A stretch of 64,000 nucleotides of DNA from Diplonema papillatum (lineage: Eukaryota > Euglenozoa > Diplonemea > Diplonemida > Diplonemidae). Under the pieces are notes generated by a model that did no database searches, had not been told where the DNA came from, and worked only from the letters and a program-made list of their open reading frames with translations. Both the position numbers and the translations under genes were made by a program. Each line of letters starts with the position of its first letter. Positions within the stretch are counted from its first letter, which is position 1. The stretch lies in assembly GCA_030068145.1 (NCBI GenBank), contig JAPJBO010000114.1:190001-254000 (forward strand), read 5' to 3'. This document shows positions 44,740 to 56,800 of this stretch, piece after piece.

Positions 44740-45933
44740 TCACAGAGCTTCCTGCGTCGCGGCACCCTGCGCCTCCCAACGCTGGACGAAACGGTTCCAG
44801 TAGTCGTCTTCCTCACTGACGGCTGCCGACAACGCGGAGACCGCGAATGGCGACGCGTTCGGCTCGCTGAAGGCTGCCACCGAGTACGGCGAGTCAGCTG
44901 ACGAGCGCATGGCTGTCGGGTTGAAGTGCGGCGACGTCCAGAAGCTGCGCTCGCCCTCATGCAGCAGCGGCGAACCGGCCGGAATGCCGTCCGCCGCCAG
45001 GCAGGGGCTGCCGCCGACGTGGGACAGCGTCCGCGAGCGGCCCGGGCTCGACGCGAAGCCGCGGCGCGGCAGCGCGAAGGCGGAGCTCCCGGTTCGATCC
45101 ACCGGCACCATCCTGTCCGGGGACGCGCCCGCGATCCCGCCCATGTACGGCGTCCCGTCGTCGGCATCCGGACTCCGGCCGAGGTCGCGCCGGCGGCCGT
45201 CTCCGAGAGACTGCAGCTCCACCTTGAACCCGCCGCCGTTGGATGCTTCGTACGTGCCGTGTTCCCCGGCTTCGCGCGGCCCCGCGGAGTAGCTATGAGG
45301 AGTATCCGGCGGCGGCGGCGGAAAATGAAGCGGTTGTTGCCCCCCCCGTGCGCCTTGATCGGGGATTCCGCCTCGCGGCGAACCCGACGGCGGCGGCGGC
45401 GGCTGCACTCCGGCGGCCCGCCTGGCCTGCTTCGTTGCCGTGGCCCGGCGAAAGACCTCGCCGGGGGACAGGAATCCCTCCTGCTTCTTCAGCTGCGCAG
45501 CGGTGAAAAGATCGAGCGGGAAGTCTTGCACTTGGCAAGGCACATCCCTCCCCACCTCCGCTGCGCATTCGCAGATCACCCCCGCGGCGCGCTTCGCTTC
45601 TTCGAGACCCCCTGGCGTGGTGTTGGCGGGGTCGTAAGCGAACTTCAGCAGGAGGTCATGCTCCGGCGGAGCGCAGTGTACAAGCAGCTGGGCCACGCCG
45701 GCAGCGTCCGGCTGCACGCGGACCTTCAATATCTTCGGGTACGGGATAAACCGCTTCAGCGCTTGGTCGTGTGCCGTCAGGAACACGGCTGAGTTGGGGC
45801 GGCCGCCGATGGCGAAAACTCGGCGCTGGGGCTTCTTCTGATGGTTCACTTTCTCGACGGCCCGCACGTAGCGGGTGTGTGGGTGGTCGGCCCACTTCAG
45901 CGCCGGCGGCACGTCGGATGCCTGCGCCGCCAT
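44740..45933 (-). CDS. Unknown protein, 397 aa, possible PH-like N-terminal domain
   Basis: I start at the ATG at 45933 (MAAQASDVPPALKWADHPHT); the frame is open further upstream but that part overlaps degenerate flanking sequence. Residues about 20-115 (RAVEKVNHQKKPQRRVFAIG, FLTAHDQALKRFIPY, LKVRVQPDAAG) resemble the PH-like/TH1 fold of euglenozoan and myosin-tail proteins, which bind lipids; this is a weak call. Residues about 165-215 are Pro/Gly-rich. The C-terminal 165 residues are Ser-rich (RSRTLSHVGGSPCLAADG) and end YWNRFVQRWEAQGAATQEAL. This C-terminal part is amplified downstream as broken copies, and the N-terminal part is copied upstream at 46136-46444. Confidence 0.7.
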   Translation of the reverse strand: MAAQASDVPPALKWADHPHTRYVRAVEKVNHQKKPQRRVFAIGGRPNSAVFLTAHDQALKRFIPYPKILKVRVQPDAAGVAQLLVHCAPPEHDLLLKFAYDPANTTPGGLEEAKRAAGVICECAAEVGRDVPCQVQDFPLDLFTAAQLKKQEGFLSPGEVFRRATATKQARRAAGVQPPPPPSGSPRGGIPDQGARGGQQPLHFPPPPPDTPHSYSAGPREAGEHGTYEASNGGGFKVELQSLGDGRRRDLGRSPDADDGTPYMGGIAGASPDRMVPVDRTGSSAFALPRRGFASSPGRSRTLSHVGGSPCLAADGIPAGSPLLHEGERSFWTSPHFNPTAMRSSADSPYSVAAFSEPNASPFAVSALSAAVSEEDDYWNRFVQRWEAQGAATQEAL

Positions 45934-46135
45934 TGGAATCTCACATGTCGGTCGACCCGGACGGCCTTCGACTCTCTCCCGTACCTTCCTAAGACTACCT
46001 ACCCCCCCCTCCTCTCCCTCTTTCGGGAGGGAGTTGCTCCTGCGGTCTTTGTGTTTCGTGCTTGACCAACAGGTCCACCCACTGTGGACCCACTGTACCC
46101 CCACTGTGGACGAACTGTGGGACCCAGGCTTGTAC

Positions 46136-46444
46136 CTACCTGTGTGTATCGGTGTAGGCAGGGACAGGTAAGTCCAGGTACAGATGCAGGTGGTCATGTC
46201 CCGGCGGAGAGCACTGAACAAGCAGCTGGGTCACGCCGGCAGCGTCCGGCTGCACTCGGACCTTCAGGTACGGGATGAACCGTTTCAGCGCTTGGTCGTG
46301 TGCCATCAGGTACACGGCTGAGTTGGGGCGGCCGCTGATGCCAAATACTCGGTGCTGGGGCTTCTTCTGACAGTTCACTTCTCGACGGTGCGGGTGTTCG
46401 GCCTACTTCAGCGCCGGCGGCACGTCGGATGTCTGCGCCGTCAT
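46136..46444 (-). pseudogene. N-terminal fragment copy of the 397-aa gene
   Basis: It reads MTAQTSDVPPALK, then a TAG stop where the gene has Trp14, then AEHPHRREVNCQKKPQHRVF and so on to QLLVQCSPPGHDH. About 6 codons are deleted after the stop. It lies 510 bp upstream of the intact start, in the same orientation. Confidence 0.85.
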
Positions 46445-49299
46445 TGTAATCTCACCGAGTGAAGCGCACAAAGCATTCTGTCGATTCATCGTGGGAATGC
46501 TAAGCGCGTACCGAACCACTCACTAGGAAAGTGTTGGGCACCGGACAACAAAGGTTCCCACCCACCCACACCGGTTTGCTTGTCTTGTTTTTCGTGTCCG
46601 CGTTCAGCGCGAGGTAGGGGACCTGGGTTCCCGCCCTCCATCCCCCGTGACCTCCTGGGCTAGCCTGTTTCTCTCACCATTCAGCGGCTATCTCGGGGGC
46701 CACTTCAGTGCCTCGCGTGCCCCGCTTTCTCTGCAACTCAACTTCGATCCTCGGGAACTGATCCGCAAAGAGGTCATTGTTGCCATAGCGCGTTTCGCGA
46801 CTGTAGACCTTAATGCCTCGAACAAACCGAACCAGACAAGTGTATGCTCCCGTGATCTCAGGAAGCAGGGAAGTGCCAACGATCCGAGTTTCGGCGCCTG
46901 AGGGAACCACGAGCGTTTTGAAAAACAAAACCTTTAGGTCGAGCCTAATCGTGGACCGCCAAACCAGGCCTTACGTTAAGCATGCTGAACGTACTGATTT
47001 CAGCACGTTAATTTTCTCAGTTTCTTTTTGTACACATGCTGAATCAGTACGTGTACACGTGCTGAAATCAGTACGTACGTTATCAGCACGTCCGCAGATT
47101 CAGTTGGGGAATCAACCGCAGTACCGGGGATTCCGGTCGGCAGATCCTGCTGTTGCTTACCACCGCGACACTGAGGAGGCAGAGGCAAAGACATGCGACA
47201 CTAGCAGGTGAGCCCCCTATGCTCTATTTCTTTTTTGCCTGACCCTACGTACTGATTTTCAGTAGGTATTTTTTTTTTTAGCTCCAAGACAGTTGAAGTA
47301 TTGGCTAAAGATAAAGTGGTGTCACCTGAGGGGGTAATCTCAGGGCCGCCCACGTTAAGCAACAACAAAAGAGCTGTGTAAGCCCTGTTTGAAGGGACCA
47401 TGTCGCCAATTGTCGTAGAAGACACAAGGAGTTTTCGCACCGACTAAACGACCGACTCTGCAGCTTGTTCACAAAGCGCTCTTCCAATTTCCAACACCTG
47501 ACGATTGTTTAGTTGGTGCTCAAAAGCATCGACGCATTCCGTTGGACGGGCGGACCATGTTCCTGCAGTTTTGCTGCAAGTCTGCGCACAATGCGCAGGC
47601 AACGAATTGTCATCGCACATTATGCGCAAGCCGTTCAAATGGTTTTTACCTCTGTGCAAGCATTCCGGACGGTTTGCCGAGGCCCCATTGTTAGTCAAAA
47701 CACTGTTTCTCATCAGCCGCGAACTCGGTGAAGCCGGGTTTCAGTCAGCTCACCTCTTGACGTGGTGAAGATTCTGCCAGAAGAGCTTGCAACACAACGA
47801 GCCTCGCACGCATGTTTGCCGCTTGCATCAAGATGTATCCGAAGCAAATTGAGAGAGAAGAAAATATGAAGAGATGCGTAGTTTTGTTTTATTCTCTAAG
47901 AAAAAGAGAGAGGTCCGAGTTGGAGTGCAGGGACCATCTCTCCGGAGAGTTCCCTGTCTCCTCACTTCTCTGTGTGCTACGGCGGGCGTAAGTGGCACCG
48001 GCGGCGTGCTCCATGTCGCGGCTCTATTCCGGTAGGTGACGGAGCCGGAGTAGGCGCTACCGGGGGTGCTCTGGCCGGCGGGTAAGCTCGGTTCGCGGAG
48101 GATCGCCGCCTCGTTACGCTGCGGGCCTTCTACTTCACGACTGCGCGGCCCACGGCGGCGGCTAACGTTTTAATGGGGAACCTCAGCTTCCATTGAGCGA
48201 AGGGTACGTCCTGCGGAAGCAAAAAATATAGAGAGAGAACGGAGTAAAGAAAGGGGGAGGGGATGGCAAGAAACGTGCTTGAATTGGATATGTGTTCAAC
48301 ACCGCACTAGTCTTATCTGCGCCGTGTTTCGGTCACATTAGGCGGATCATCGTCGTCAGCGTGGTACCTGAGTCTGATTTGTCCGGAGGCTGTTCGTAGC
48401 CCGCCACAGCCGAGACCACCCATGCTACGAGAACACAGGCAAACTTGTCTCGGGAGAAGGCCACTACAACCGCGTTTGAGCAATCAGTTAAAAAACTCAG
48501 GACCACCGGTTGTTGCAGTAGGTTCTTCGTGTGCAGGGTGTAAAGCTCTCGAATGGGGGGTGGTTTTTTTTCCTGTGGTGGCACTACGGTAGAACATGCC
48601 ACCTCTTTTTTGTGACACTTTCACACACTCGTGGTGTGGTATGCACACGTTCACACGTTTGCGCCAAGAGAGACTCATGCGACCAATACCACGATCACAT
48701 CCGCAAGGAATGTCGCATGGACTCCCAACGTGCTGCGCAATGTTGAGCGAGAGATCACGAAAGCGCAGGTGCCATGAAGGCAGCGAGCGCATGTTGAGCA
48801 GGAGCTGCCATGCAGCCCATATCGGTCGAAGTCCGCGGTTTCCTTCATGGGGCGTTCCCCATAGGGAAGGAGTCAACTGAGACGTCGAAGAGGAAAAATG
48901 AAAAAGGGGGGGGATTGCACTGGTTGTTTGTGAAAATAAACGCTAAAAAGGGGCACGATCTTAAACTACACTTGGGGGACAAGTTTGCTCACCGGAAGGG
49001 CGTGTGGACACTCCGAAGTCGTTCCCTACCATGTCTCGGTACGCTCAAAACCGTGCACCGCGAGAGTAGGAGAAAGCAGAAAGGGAAACTAGAGTTTTCG
49101 TTGGCCGCACTAGCCCAAATCCTGGACGTGGTTTCAGGTGGCAAATTGGCAAATGATCATGAACAGAAAGTCCCACTCGGGCGTTTCAGTTACCTCACGC
49201 ATGTGGCTAGAAATACTCGAGGGACTGTCTTGTGCTCATTTCGAAGGAGGCTAGAGGGGGAGAAAACAATACAACTGCAAAGTGGGTCTTTTTTGTTGA
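46445..49299. other. No confident gene; possible coding remnant at 46674-46928
   Basis: On the minus strand 46674-46928 reads TLVVPSGAETRIVGTSLLPE and continues evenly, like a protein fragment, but the opposite strand is also open, so I cannot decide. TACGTACTGATTT/ATCAGTACGT words repeat at 46985-47090 and 47245-47265. 48000-48200 is GC-rich and unassigned. A family A copy is at 48273-48420. Confidence 0.35.
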
Positions 49300-49440
49300 A
49301 CGCTGACGCCCGCCCGGCCACTACACCCGGATTTACCTGTGTTTCGTGTGGGCTACAGCACATTTACCTCCTTTGATCTATCGCAACTGGCAGTCTCCTC
49401 AAGCATTTCTTACAAAGCAGGTGCTTATACAAAAAGAAAA
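49300..49440. repeat. Dispersed repeat family B, copy
   Basis: Nearly identical to 8090-8225, ending in an A-rich stretch 40 bp from the stop codon of the next gene. Confidence 0.7.
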
Positions 49441-49476
49441 GACGCCGCGGGAAACATCAATGCGAACAAGTTTGGA

Positions 49477-50631
49477 TCACTTTGACAAGACCCAAACTTG
49501 CTCTTCGAGGGTGTCCTCATTGGGGGTCGTGTACTCGTAGAAGCAGGACTGGTTGTACGCAGAGAGGATGGGCTCGAGGACTCTAGGGTGGTTGGGGATG
49601 GTGACGTTTGTAGAGGCGACGAGGGCAAGCTGGTGGGTCAAGACACGGAGAACCTGGGCCACGGTCCCGTCGGTGGTGACGAGGGCGAACTGGCCGGGGG
49701 GCGGGGAATGGGGGAGGTACGCAGCGGAGAGGCCGTGGGCGAGCTCGTGGTAGGTGGCCCCCCCTGAGAGGCTGAGGGTCTCGCTCCCGACCGGACCGGC
49801 CACCCTGATGACCGCCAGGAGCACCGCAACGTCGTTGCAGGATATCGCGCACATGAACGACCCCACTCCCTTCGTCGACAGCTGCAGCAACGCGTCGGAC
49901 GCGGTAGAGATCGCCTGCGTCCCGATTTTGGTGAGGGTCTTCCCGTCGAAGTCGAACACGTGCGCCTTTGCCATGTCAGTAGCTGCATCAACCGTCAGGG
50001 CGTTGATCGTGCCGTTGCGGCCGGGGAGGGAGAACGCGGAAAACGACTGCGAAAACCAAACAGAATCGTGCGGCAGATCGGCCTCGAGCAGTGTTGTTTC
50101 GAGGTCGTCCAGGGCGTAGTATGCGACCAAGGCCTGCTGGCCGGGGATGAGCGCGAAGTACTTTTCGGTTTGCAGGATGTTGACGGGATTGCCGAAGTTG
50201 CGGTTGTTGGCGAATGCTGTCCAGTTGTCGAGATCTTTCGAATCGACCAGCGCCCTCCGCGCGATGTCATACGTGTGCGCCTTGTAGATTCCTGAATTTG
50301 TGCCAAAGTAGTTCACAAACGCCGTGAACTGTCCCTTCTTCAACTCCGCGATCTGCACCGCCTGGACCAGCCCCTGTCCAGCGGTTCCCGGGACGCTCGC
50401 CTGCGGCACCTCGATCGGCGCGTCCCACCCGCCGACCCCTCTCACATGCACGAACCCTTTGTAGTGGAGATCCGTCATCCCCACCACCAACTCTCCCCCA
50501 GACATCAGCAAGCTGTCCGAGAACACCCGAGCTTCCGCGCCCCCTGGCAGCGCTTGCGCCGGGCCCACTGGTTTCAGCGTCCCGAGCGGCTGCGCCGCCG
50601 TCGCTGCCATCACAAACGCCAAGACTTGCAT
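49477..50631 (-). CDS. Probable secreted protein of unknown function, 384 aa
   Basis: The frame is open further upstream, but I choose the ATG at 50631 because it gives a clean signal peptide (MQVLAFVMAATAAQPLG, cleavage likely after Ala/Gln near 13-17). The mature part has no membrane segment and no named domain. It is rich in short beta-like stretches (SGGELVVGMTDLHYKGFVHV, GQFTAFVNYFGTNSGIY, YFALIPGQQALVAYYALDD, GQFALVTTDGTVAQVLRVLT) repeated at fairly even spacing, as in beta-propeller proteins; that is only an impression. Two cysteines lie close together (MCAISC). GC-rich coding sequence contrasts with the flanks, and no broken copies were seen next to it. Confidence 0.7.
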   Translation of the reverse strand: MQVLAFVMAATAAQPLGTLKPVGPAQALPGGAEARVFSDSLLMSGGELVVGMTDLHYKGFVHVRGVGGWDAPIEVPQASVPGTAGQGLVQAVQIAELKKGQFTAFVNYFGTNSGIYKAHTYDIARRALVDSKDLDNWTAFANNRNFGNPVNILQTEKYFALIPGQQALVAYYALDDLETTLLEADLPHDSVWFSQSFSAFSLPGRNGTINALTVDAATDMAKAHVFDFDGKTLTKIGTQAISTASDALLQLSTKGVGSFMCAISCNDVAVLLAVIRVAGPVGSETLSLSGGATYHELAHGLSAAYLPHSPPPGQFALVTTDGTVAQVLRVLTHQLALVASTNVTIPNHPRVLEPILSAYNQSCFYEYTTPNEDTLEEQVWVLSK

Positions 50632-52643
50632 TGTTTTTACTCGTTTGTAGTATCTCTTGGGATCTGTGGGTGGGGATGCTATACTTTCTGAGTGGGACAC
50701 CTGTTCACGCGCTTGACATACCCAACGAGCAGATTGAGCTGCTGCCGCGATGGATTTTCTCCCACAAATCGTCTCTGGTTTGCCTGATGACAAGCGCCAA
50801 GTCTCCGCTGATGGCACGAGCCTCCTCGTACAACGTTAGGTACCAGGGGAAACCGGCTACACGGGAGCCAGGCTTCACGTGTTCGGCAGTACTGCAGATC
50901 CAGGGTCTACGGGTCAAGTGGCTACCGATCTCCCAAACTAAAGCATAGGCGTGGCGCACCTTGAGGCTTGGCGCATGCGCTGAATACATGATCGTAGAGA
51001 CGGTGAGCCAGGGCAGAGCGGACGGAGCACTGTGCTGCCTCCGACTCAACCTTTGCAAGCTGTGGCTGACCGCCACGTTCCTGGACCCGGCGGCCTTTTT
51101 CTTTTTTCTTCTTCTTCTCAGCCTTCTCGAGTAGCCGCAGCCCTGCCAGCATCCCCTCGCGCTCGGCCACGTTCTTGCCTCGAAGTTGGCAGCGGGAGCA
51201 CTTGTTGTGCGTCCGTGAAACCAGGGCTGACGCTCCACGTGTGGAACGTGTGGGTTTCCACACGTGATTGTTTTTGCATTTTTTTTTTCCACGTGCAGGC
51301 AGGGGTTATTCTAATCCCCGAAATTCTGAAAAATCCCGGTTAAAAATCTTTGATATGGCCAGAAAAAAAATTTCCCCACGCTGCGCGTGGGAAGCATGGA
51401 TTGCTGAAGCAAGCAGTGTCCCACACAGTAGCGTCATACGTTAGCACAGTGTCGACCACAGTGGCAGCACCACTAACCAAATGCGGCGAGCGACATCTCT
51501 TTTAGTTTCAAAATCCTTTCAGGCCTGTGAGCTTCAGGATCGAAACGATCCTCCAGTGACTGATTACTGGGTGTGATGGAAAACACAATCTGGCTGCTGC
51601 TTCTCCACTTTGTTGTAGCCTTCACTTGTCTGTCCCAGTGGGCACTACGGCATGATGGCCTCAACGCCTTTCAACGAATCGAGGCAGGGCGAAGCTGCTC
51701 ACGACAGGCGCCCCCCAACACGCTAATCCCAACGCCCCTCATGCCCCATAGATATTTCTGGACCAGGCTGTGTACACACAAAACAGCAACTACGACTCCA
51801 GGATCTGAGCCTGTAGCCTGGGTCCCTTGCCAAAAAGTTTTCACCAGAAATCCCCATGGTTAAAAAATCTTTTTTCACCGGCCTGTTTTCAGAATTTTTT
51901 TTTTTTTTGGTGAAAAAAAATTTTTTTAACCATACAGGATAATCCCTGCGTGTGCAGGGATTATTCTTATCCCCGAAATTCGGGAAAATCACGGTTAAAA
52001 AGTCTGTAGCATGGCCGGAAAGATTGTTTTTTTTTTTCCACGTTGAGTCAGGGCATTAGCTTGGTCTCCAGCCCATTTTCCAAATTTGGACCGCTAACGG
52101 CTTTTTGCGTTTTCACTGTTTCAGCAGTTTCTGCACTTAGGGGGCTCACCTGCCAGGCACGGGTCTCTGCCACCTCTCCGGCCTCAACCTTTAGTGTAAG
52201 CAACGGCCAGGTTTTGTCGACTGGAACCCTCCGTACGGCATCTTGTCTCTGAGTACAGTCGAAGAATGGAGCTACACACTCTAAATAATGGTCGTAACAT
52301 GTGCGGCCCCCTAATGTAGTGTAGTGGTCATCTCCACTCAGTGTTCTTCAAATACTAATCAATTTTTCGGCTCGCGTAGCGAGCCGAAAAAAAAACGGGA
52401 TGGTACACCAAATTTCCAGGCCCGAAGAAATGGGTTTGTCCATCATGCGCAGACATCCAAGCTAGCTTGCTCCTCCTCCACCACCCTGTCGCAAAGGCAG
52501 TGCGAACAGAAGTTGCCGCCGACCCATTCGATACATTGCATTCGCCGAACTCTTGTTACACGACGTATCTTCACGACAAGGCTGGACCTTGAGAGGCCCT
52601 CGAATTGCACTTGGCTACCTCTGCCTGGGTGGTGGTGTGGCCA
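50632..52643. other. No gene recognised; repeat pair
   Basis: 51290-51390 and 51945-52045 share GGTTATTCTAATCCCCGAAATT-type sequence, CGGTTAAAAA and ATGGCC.GAAA in order. Between them, 51850-51935 is a palindrome ending ATGGTTAAAAAATC / TTTTTTTAACCAT. A CGGCTCGCGTAGCGAGCCG hairpin lies at about 52369-52387. Confidence 0.5.
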
Positions 52644-53240
52644 TTTTTTTTTTTTTTTTTTTTTTTCCTGTCGACAACCAGGGATTTATAAGGGGATTTC
52701 GGCCTAGAGCAATAGTCCATGTAGATGGACGGGTACCCGTCTTTTGCACCGGGGTGCCGAGCACGTGTTTGTCGACCCCCCAGACCCCCCCCCCCCCAGT
52801 GGTGGTCCAGCCTGTCCAGCCACTCCAGCCAGCCCTGCAAAGTCGTTGAGGGCCCGAAAATTAGTGCCACCACTGTCCTCCACTGTGGATCACTATGCAC
52901 CACCAGCCGCGTCCTCATCCGAAAGGCGGTCCCATTCTTCAGCACACCACCGCTTCTCTGGCAGGGGCCAGTTCTGGTGACACTGAAAGCCACGGGCCAG
53001 GAGCTGCACCGTCAGGAAATCTTTCATAGATTTCGCTGGTTTGCCCTTCAACGCCTTCTCGTGCTTGCGGTTTGCTTCTGGAATGCTGCCCACCTTCGAG
53101 TCTTCCCATAGGCTGTAGTCCTTCGTGTATGGAGGCGGTGGGGTTTCGCTTCGTGAGGCTGGCTGGGTTGCCGTGCACTGTCTCTTCCAGGAGCTGAACA
53201 ACGTATGTTGCCCTAGCATGTCCTTCCTTTTCCCCGGCAT
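52644..53240 (-). mobile_element. Short polyadenylated element with a 115-aa frame
   Basis: The minus-strand ATG at 53240 opens a 115-codon frame (MPGKRKDMLGQHTLFSSWKR..), followed by about 220 nt of 3' sequence ending in CTGGTTGTCGACAGG and A23 (T run 52644-52666). The last part shares GACGGGTACCCGTCCATC and ATAAATCCCTG with the 3' tail of the LINE at 53469. QHTLFSSW resembles a PCNA-interacting (PIP) box. It could be a non-autonomous partner of the LINE or a truncated relative. Confidence 0.5.
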
Positions 53241-53335
53241 TGTCCCGGCCCCATCCTGAGTTGGGCGTGATAGAATCCACCACTGCGGTTGGAAGTTCGG
53301 CTGTGTCTCGCCGGGTTGGGCCGCTTGCTCGCCTC

Positions 53336-53440
53336 CATGACCCCCCCCCCCCTATGACCCCCCTGGGACCCCCTATGGACCCCCCCATGACCCCCCTATG
53401 GACCCCCTATGGGCCCCCCCATGACCCCCTATGACTGCTG
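53336..53440. repeat. CCCCCTATGAC minisatellite
   Basis: Irregular repeats of CCCCCTATGGA/CCCCCATGACC words, about ten in all. It lies between the short element and the poly(A) end of the LINE. Confidence 0.9.
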
Positions 53441-53533
53441 TGGTAGCCTACCCACACCCGCCAGCCCGTGGGTTTTTTTTTTTTTTTTTGAGGATGGACG
53501 GGTGACCCGCCCATCTAGACCGGCGTATAAATC

Positions 53534-53630
53534 CCTGTCGACAACTTGTGTCAGACTAGCCCACCCGGGGGTGGTTGATTCCTTCGGGCAGGGTCTCCCC
53601 CGTCCAGAGTTTGCTTGGGTCCAAGGTGAT
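53534..53630 (-). repeat. Conserved LINE 3' tail
   Basis: About 95 nt near the 3' end (CACCTTGGACC.AAGCAAACT, CCTGCC.GAAGGAATCAACC, GGGTGGGCTAGTCTGACAC, AAGTTGTCGACAGG in order on the minus strand). It recurs at 60080-60175, and a shortened form makes the body of the spliced-leader retroposon at 59021-59073. Probably the site recognised by the LINE reverse transcriptase (inference). Confidence 0.8.
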
Positions 53631-53870
53631 GATCGCCTTTCGGCTCTTTATTTTTATTTCGCTCTCTTTGTCATTTTCATTTTATTGATATGCGTCCTCC
53701 CTCACTCTTAGCGTCCTAACCGGTCCTTTTTTTGTGTTACCGTCGATCCCGAAGGACGATCAGTTTGGTGTCTTGCGACCTTTGTTTGTTTGGCAAGGAG
53801 TTTTGGTGACGCGCTTTAGTTAGAGAAAGAAAATAAGAAATAAGATGCCAAAATCAGTTTGCTCGCCCTC

Positions 53871-56800
53871 TTACCGGGTGCTCAATTCGCTTCTCAGCCA
53901 GTTTGCCCACTCTGCGGCCTTGTCTTCCGACTCTTGTACTCGTATCCGCTCGCAGACGCTCTTCATTGCAGCTTTGTTGCACCGCGAGAATTCGATCAGC
54001 ACATCATTTAGCTTCGGCTCTCTACCGTAGATGGATTCAAGCCCAGCGGGTTCTGAAAAGCTCTGGAGGTGAGCCGCGTCGTTGGCTGTGAGGACGTGGT
54101 CTGCGTTTCCCGGCTGCTGACATCCTGGTACCGTGCACTGTCGCCTCGTGTGTCGTGGCATGATCGCCCGCCGCACTAGGGCTTGCAGTATGTCAGTGGC
54201 GCCGTGACATTTTCGTAGACCGGCAAGGATGCGCGGGTTTAGCAGGGCGGCGGGGGTTCCATCCTGCAGTAGCCGCCGTCGCAGGCCCGTGTCCCGTATG
54301 TGTTCTCGCGTCTTCCTTACAAAACGCCCCGGTTCGTCCATCTGCACATAGTCTTCTTCTTCGTGCGCGCACACGTGCGTGATCCCGGCTGCGTGGTAGC
54401 TCCACTCTAGGTCATACCGGCTGCGTGTCTTGTAGGCGGCGGTGGCGGCTGCATCGGCGGCGTTGATGGCAATGTTCTGCGCGTGACCCTTCGCCCACGT
54501 GATCTCCGGAGCGTCTTTCAGGACGACTGCCAGCGGGTCTCCTCTCCTCGCGCTCGCTGCCCTTGCGATCGCGCTCTTGCTGTCGCACCACCACTTGCGG
54601 AGTAGGGGCGACGAGGTGTTCGCGATCGCGGTTGCTACGAGTGCAATCGCGCAAAGCTCCGCTTGCGTACTAGAGCATATCTTCCCGACGATTTTGGCTC
54701 CGTAGGCCTTGCCGTTCAGGTAGACACCCACAGCACCAACCTGCGCTTCCTCTCGAAAGCTTCCGTCTGTCGCTATTTCGACGACCTGCCCCGTTGCTCT
54801 CTGCAGCGCGCATTCCAGATCTGCGAGGATCTTCGGCTTGGCTCCTGTCCGGACGGGTCGCAGTTGGAAGTCCCTCGCTGGAAGCTGCTGGCTTCGGGTG
54901 TGCGGCCTCGCTGCGATGTGGGCCCGTGTCCTCTGCGCGTCGCAGTAGTCCGATATCCGCGTCAGGCGAAAGCCAATTCCACTAGCCGTGTAGTCTCGCA
55001 CGCCTTTGCTGTTTCTGTGCGTCGGTACCAAGGAGTTGTAGGCCGCGTTCAGCTTCCAATGGTCGGGTTGGAAACATCGAGACAGTACGTGTGCTGACAG
55101 GGTGGGTAGGGCGTGGCTCCGGAAAAGGTCGGCCTTCCTTCTTGTCGACTGGAAGTAGGACTGCCGAACTAAAGCACACGCGCGGCTGAATCGTTCAACC
55201 TTTCCATCATTTCGCTTACATGCCGTGACTGTCTTTTCCGCGTGCAGGCAACCCCCGAGCAGTCGCGCCTGCGTTACCGTCGCGGTGCATCCCAGTCCGG
55301 GTACCTGCAGGCTTCGTTGCCGTCGCGCGACAATTTTGAACTTGGCTTTCGCCATGCGGAAATGCTTTTCTCGAAGCCACTCGTTGAGTCGTTGGACGTG
55401 CTGAGCTATCTGCGACCATTTTAGGAGGACGGTGAGGTCGTCAACGTAGGCCTTGCAGTACGAGGAGGTGATTTTCGGTGGCGTCGCTGTATAAAGAAGA
55501 TAGAGCACGACACTGAGCGGCGAGCCCTGCAGCAGGCCCTGTTGTGGGAGCATGGCGGGTGTGAAGCCTTCGTGAGTCGTCAGCGTGAAAAGCTGAGACC
55601 GGACTACTGGCTCCAGCGTGTTGGCCCATGTTTCACCTAGGGAGCACCTGACGACGTTGAGAAGTTGAGTGTGCGGCACCGAGTCGTAAGCTGCCTCGAT
55701 GTCCGCTATGACCACGGCATGGTCATCGTCGTCGCCGTCGTCTGCATCAAGCCAGTCTTGGGCTCTCTGAAAGATCTCGAGCGTCGCGTCTGGCCTTCCG
55801 CAACCGAATTGAAAGTTCTGCTCCCTGATGATCTGTTGACACGTGTGGTTCATTTTGAGGTAGAGACACACGTGCAGTAGTTTCACCATAAGGGGCATGA
55901 TGGCTATAGGCCGGTATCCCGCTGCGGACGTGCGTTTGTGGCCGATCTTCCGGATGAGAAAAATCCACGAGAGCGCGTGTTTTTCCGGTATCCCTTCTGC
56001 AATCCATCTGTTGAACTGTGTTGTAACTATGTCTATTTCTGCAGGTCGGATGGTGGTGAGGAAAGTTGCGGAAAAGTCCGTCGTTCTTGCGGTCTTCTTC
56101 AGGGCGTCGATGGCCTTCTTCACGTCTGCGCTTTCGATGTCGACGATCTTCGCTGGTCTCTCTTTTCTTCTGTGCACAGCGTCGCGAAAGGCTTCCTTCG
56201 GTGCGTTTGATGGAGTGGATGCGTTGTTGACGGCTTTGAATAAGACGGCATTGTAGCGCTCTCGGTAGTACTCCATAACGGCCGGTACGTTAGGAATGAT
56301 AGGTGGCTCGTACGGATGGCGTTTGGGTGCCACTTGGTTGCTCGTCTCACCTCTGGTAATTAACGTGATCTTCCGTCGTATTGATGCGACTTCCACATTG
56401 AGCTGGCGTCTGACTTCCTGGTTCGGTGTCGTACTCCGTTGCAACAGTCGTTTGTTCATGGCGAGCTGCAGTCTAGCTACCTTGGTCGTGCGCCTTTTCG
56501 GTGGGTGGTGCATGTTGGAGCCTGCCATGCCTCGGATGAGGTCGTCAAATGAGGCTGCCTCTGGTCGCCGACCGATTGGGTAAGTCATAGGAGGTATGAC
56601 CCTTTTGATACAGTGGTCGTACTGTAGGCATATCGCCGCATGGTCGCTTCCTCCCGTAAACCTTACGGCTTCTAATGAACAGTTCGACCCGCGTGGCACA
56701 AAGGCTCTGTCAATCGACGTCTCGCAGTTCCTCCGTCGAAAGGTTCCCCTCTGCCCGACCAATTCTCGGCTGGCGCATGAGCGCACAATCGCTTCGCACG

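Noticed and set aside
45293-45792. Plus-strand frames over the 397-aa gene and its copies
   Set aside because: They are Arg/Ala-rich mirror frames of GC-rich coding sequence; the minus frame has the better composition and the family-like N-terminus.
48000-48200. GC-rich stretch as an rRNA or gene fragment
   Set aside because: I could not match it to conserved rRNA blocks and no frame stood out, so it is left unassigned.
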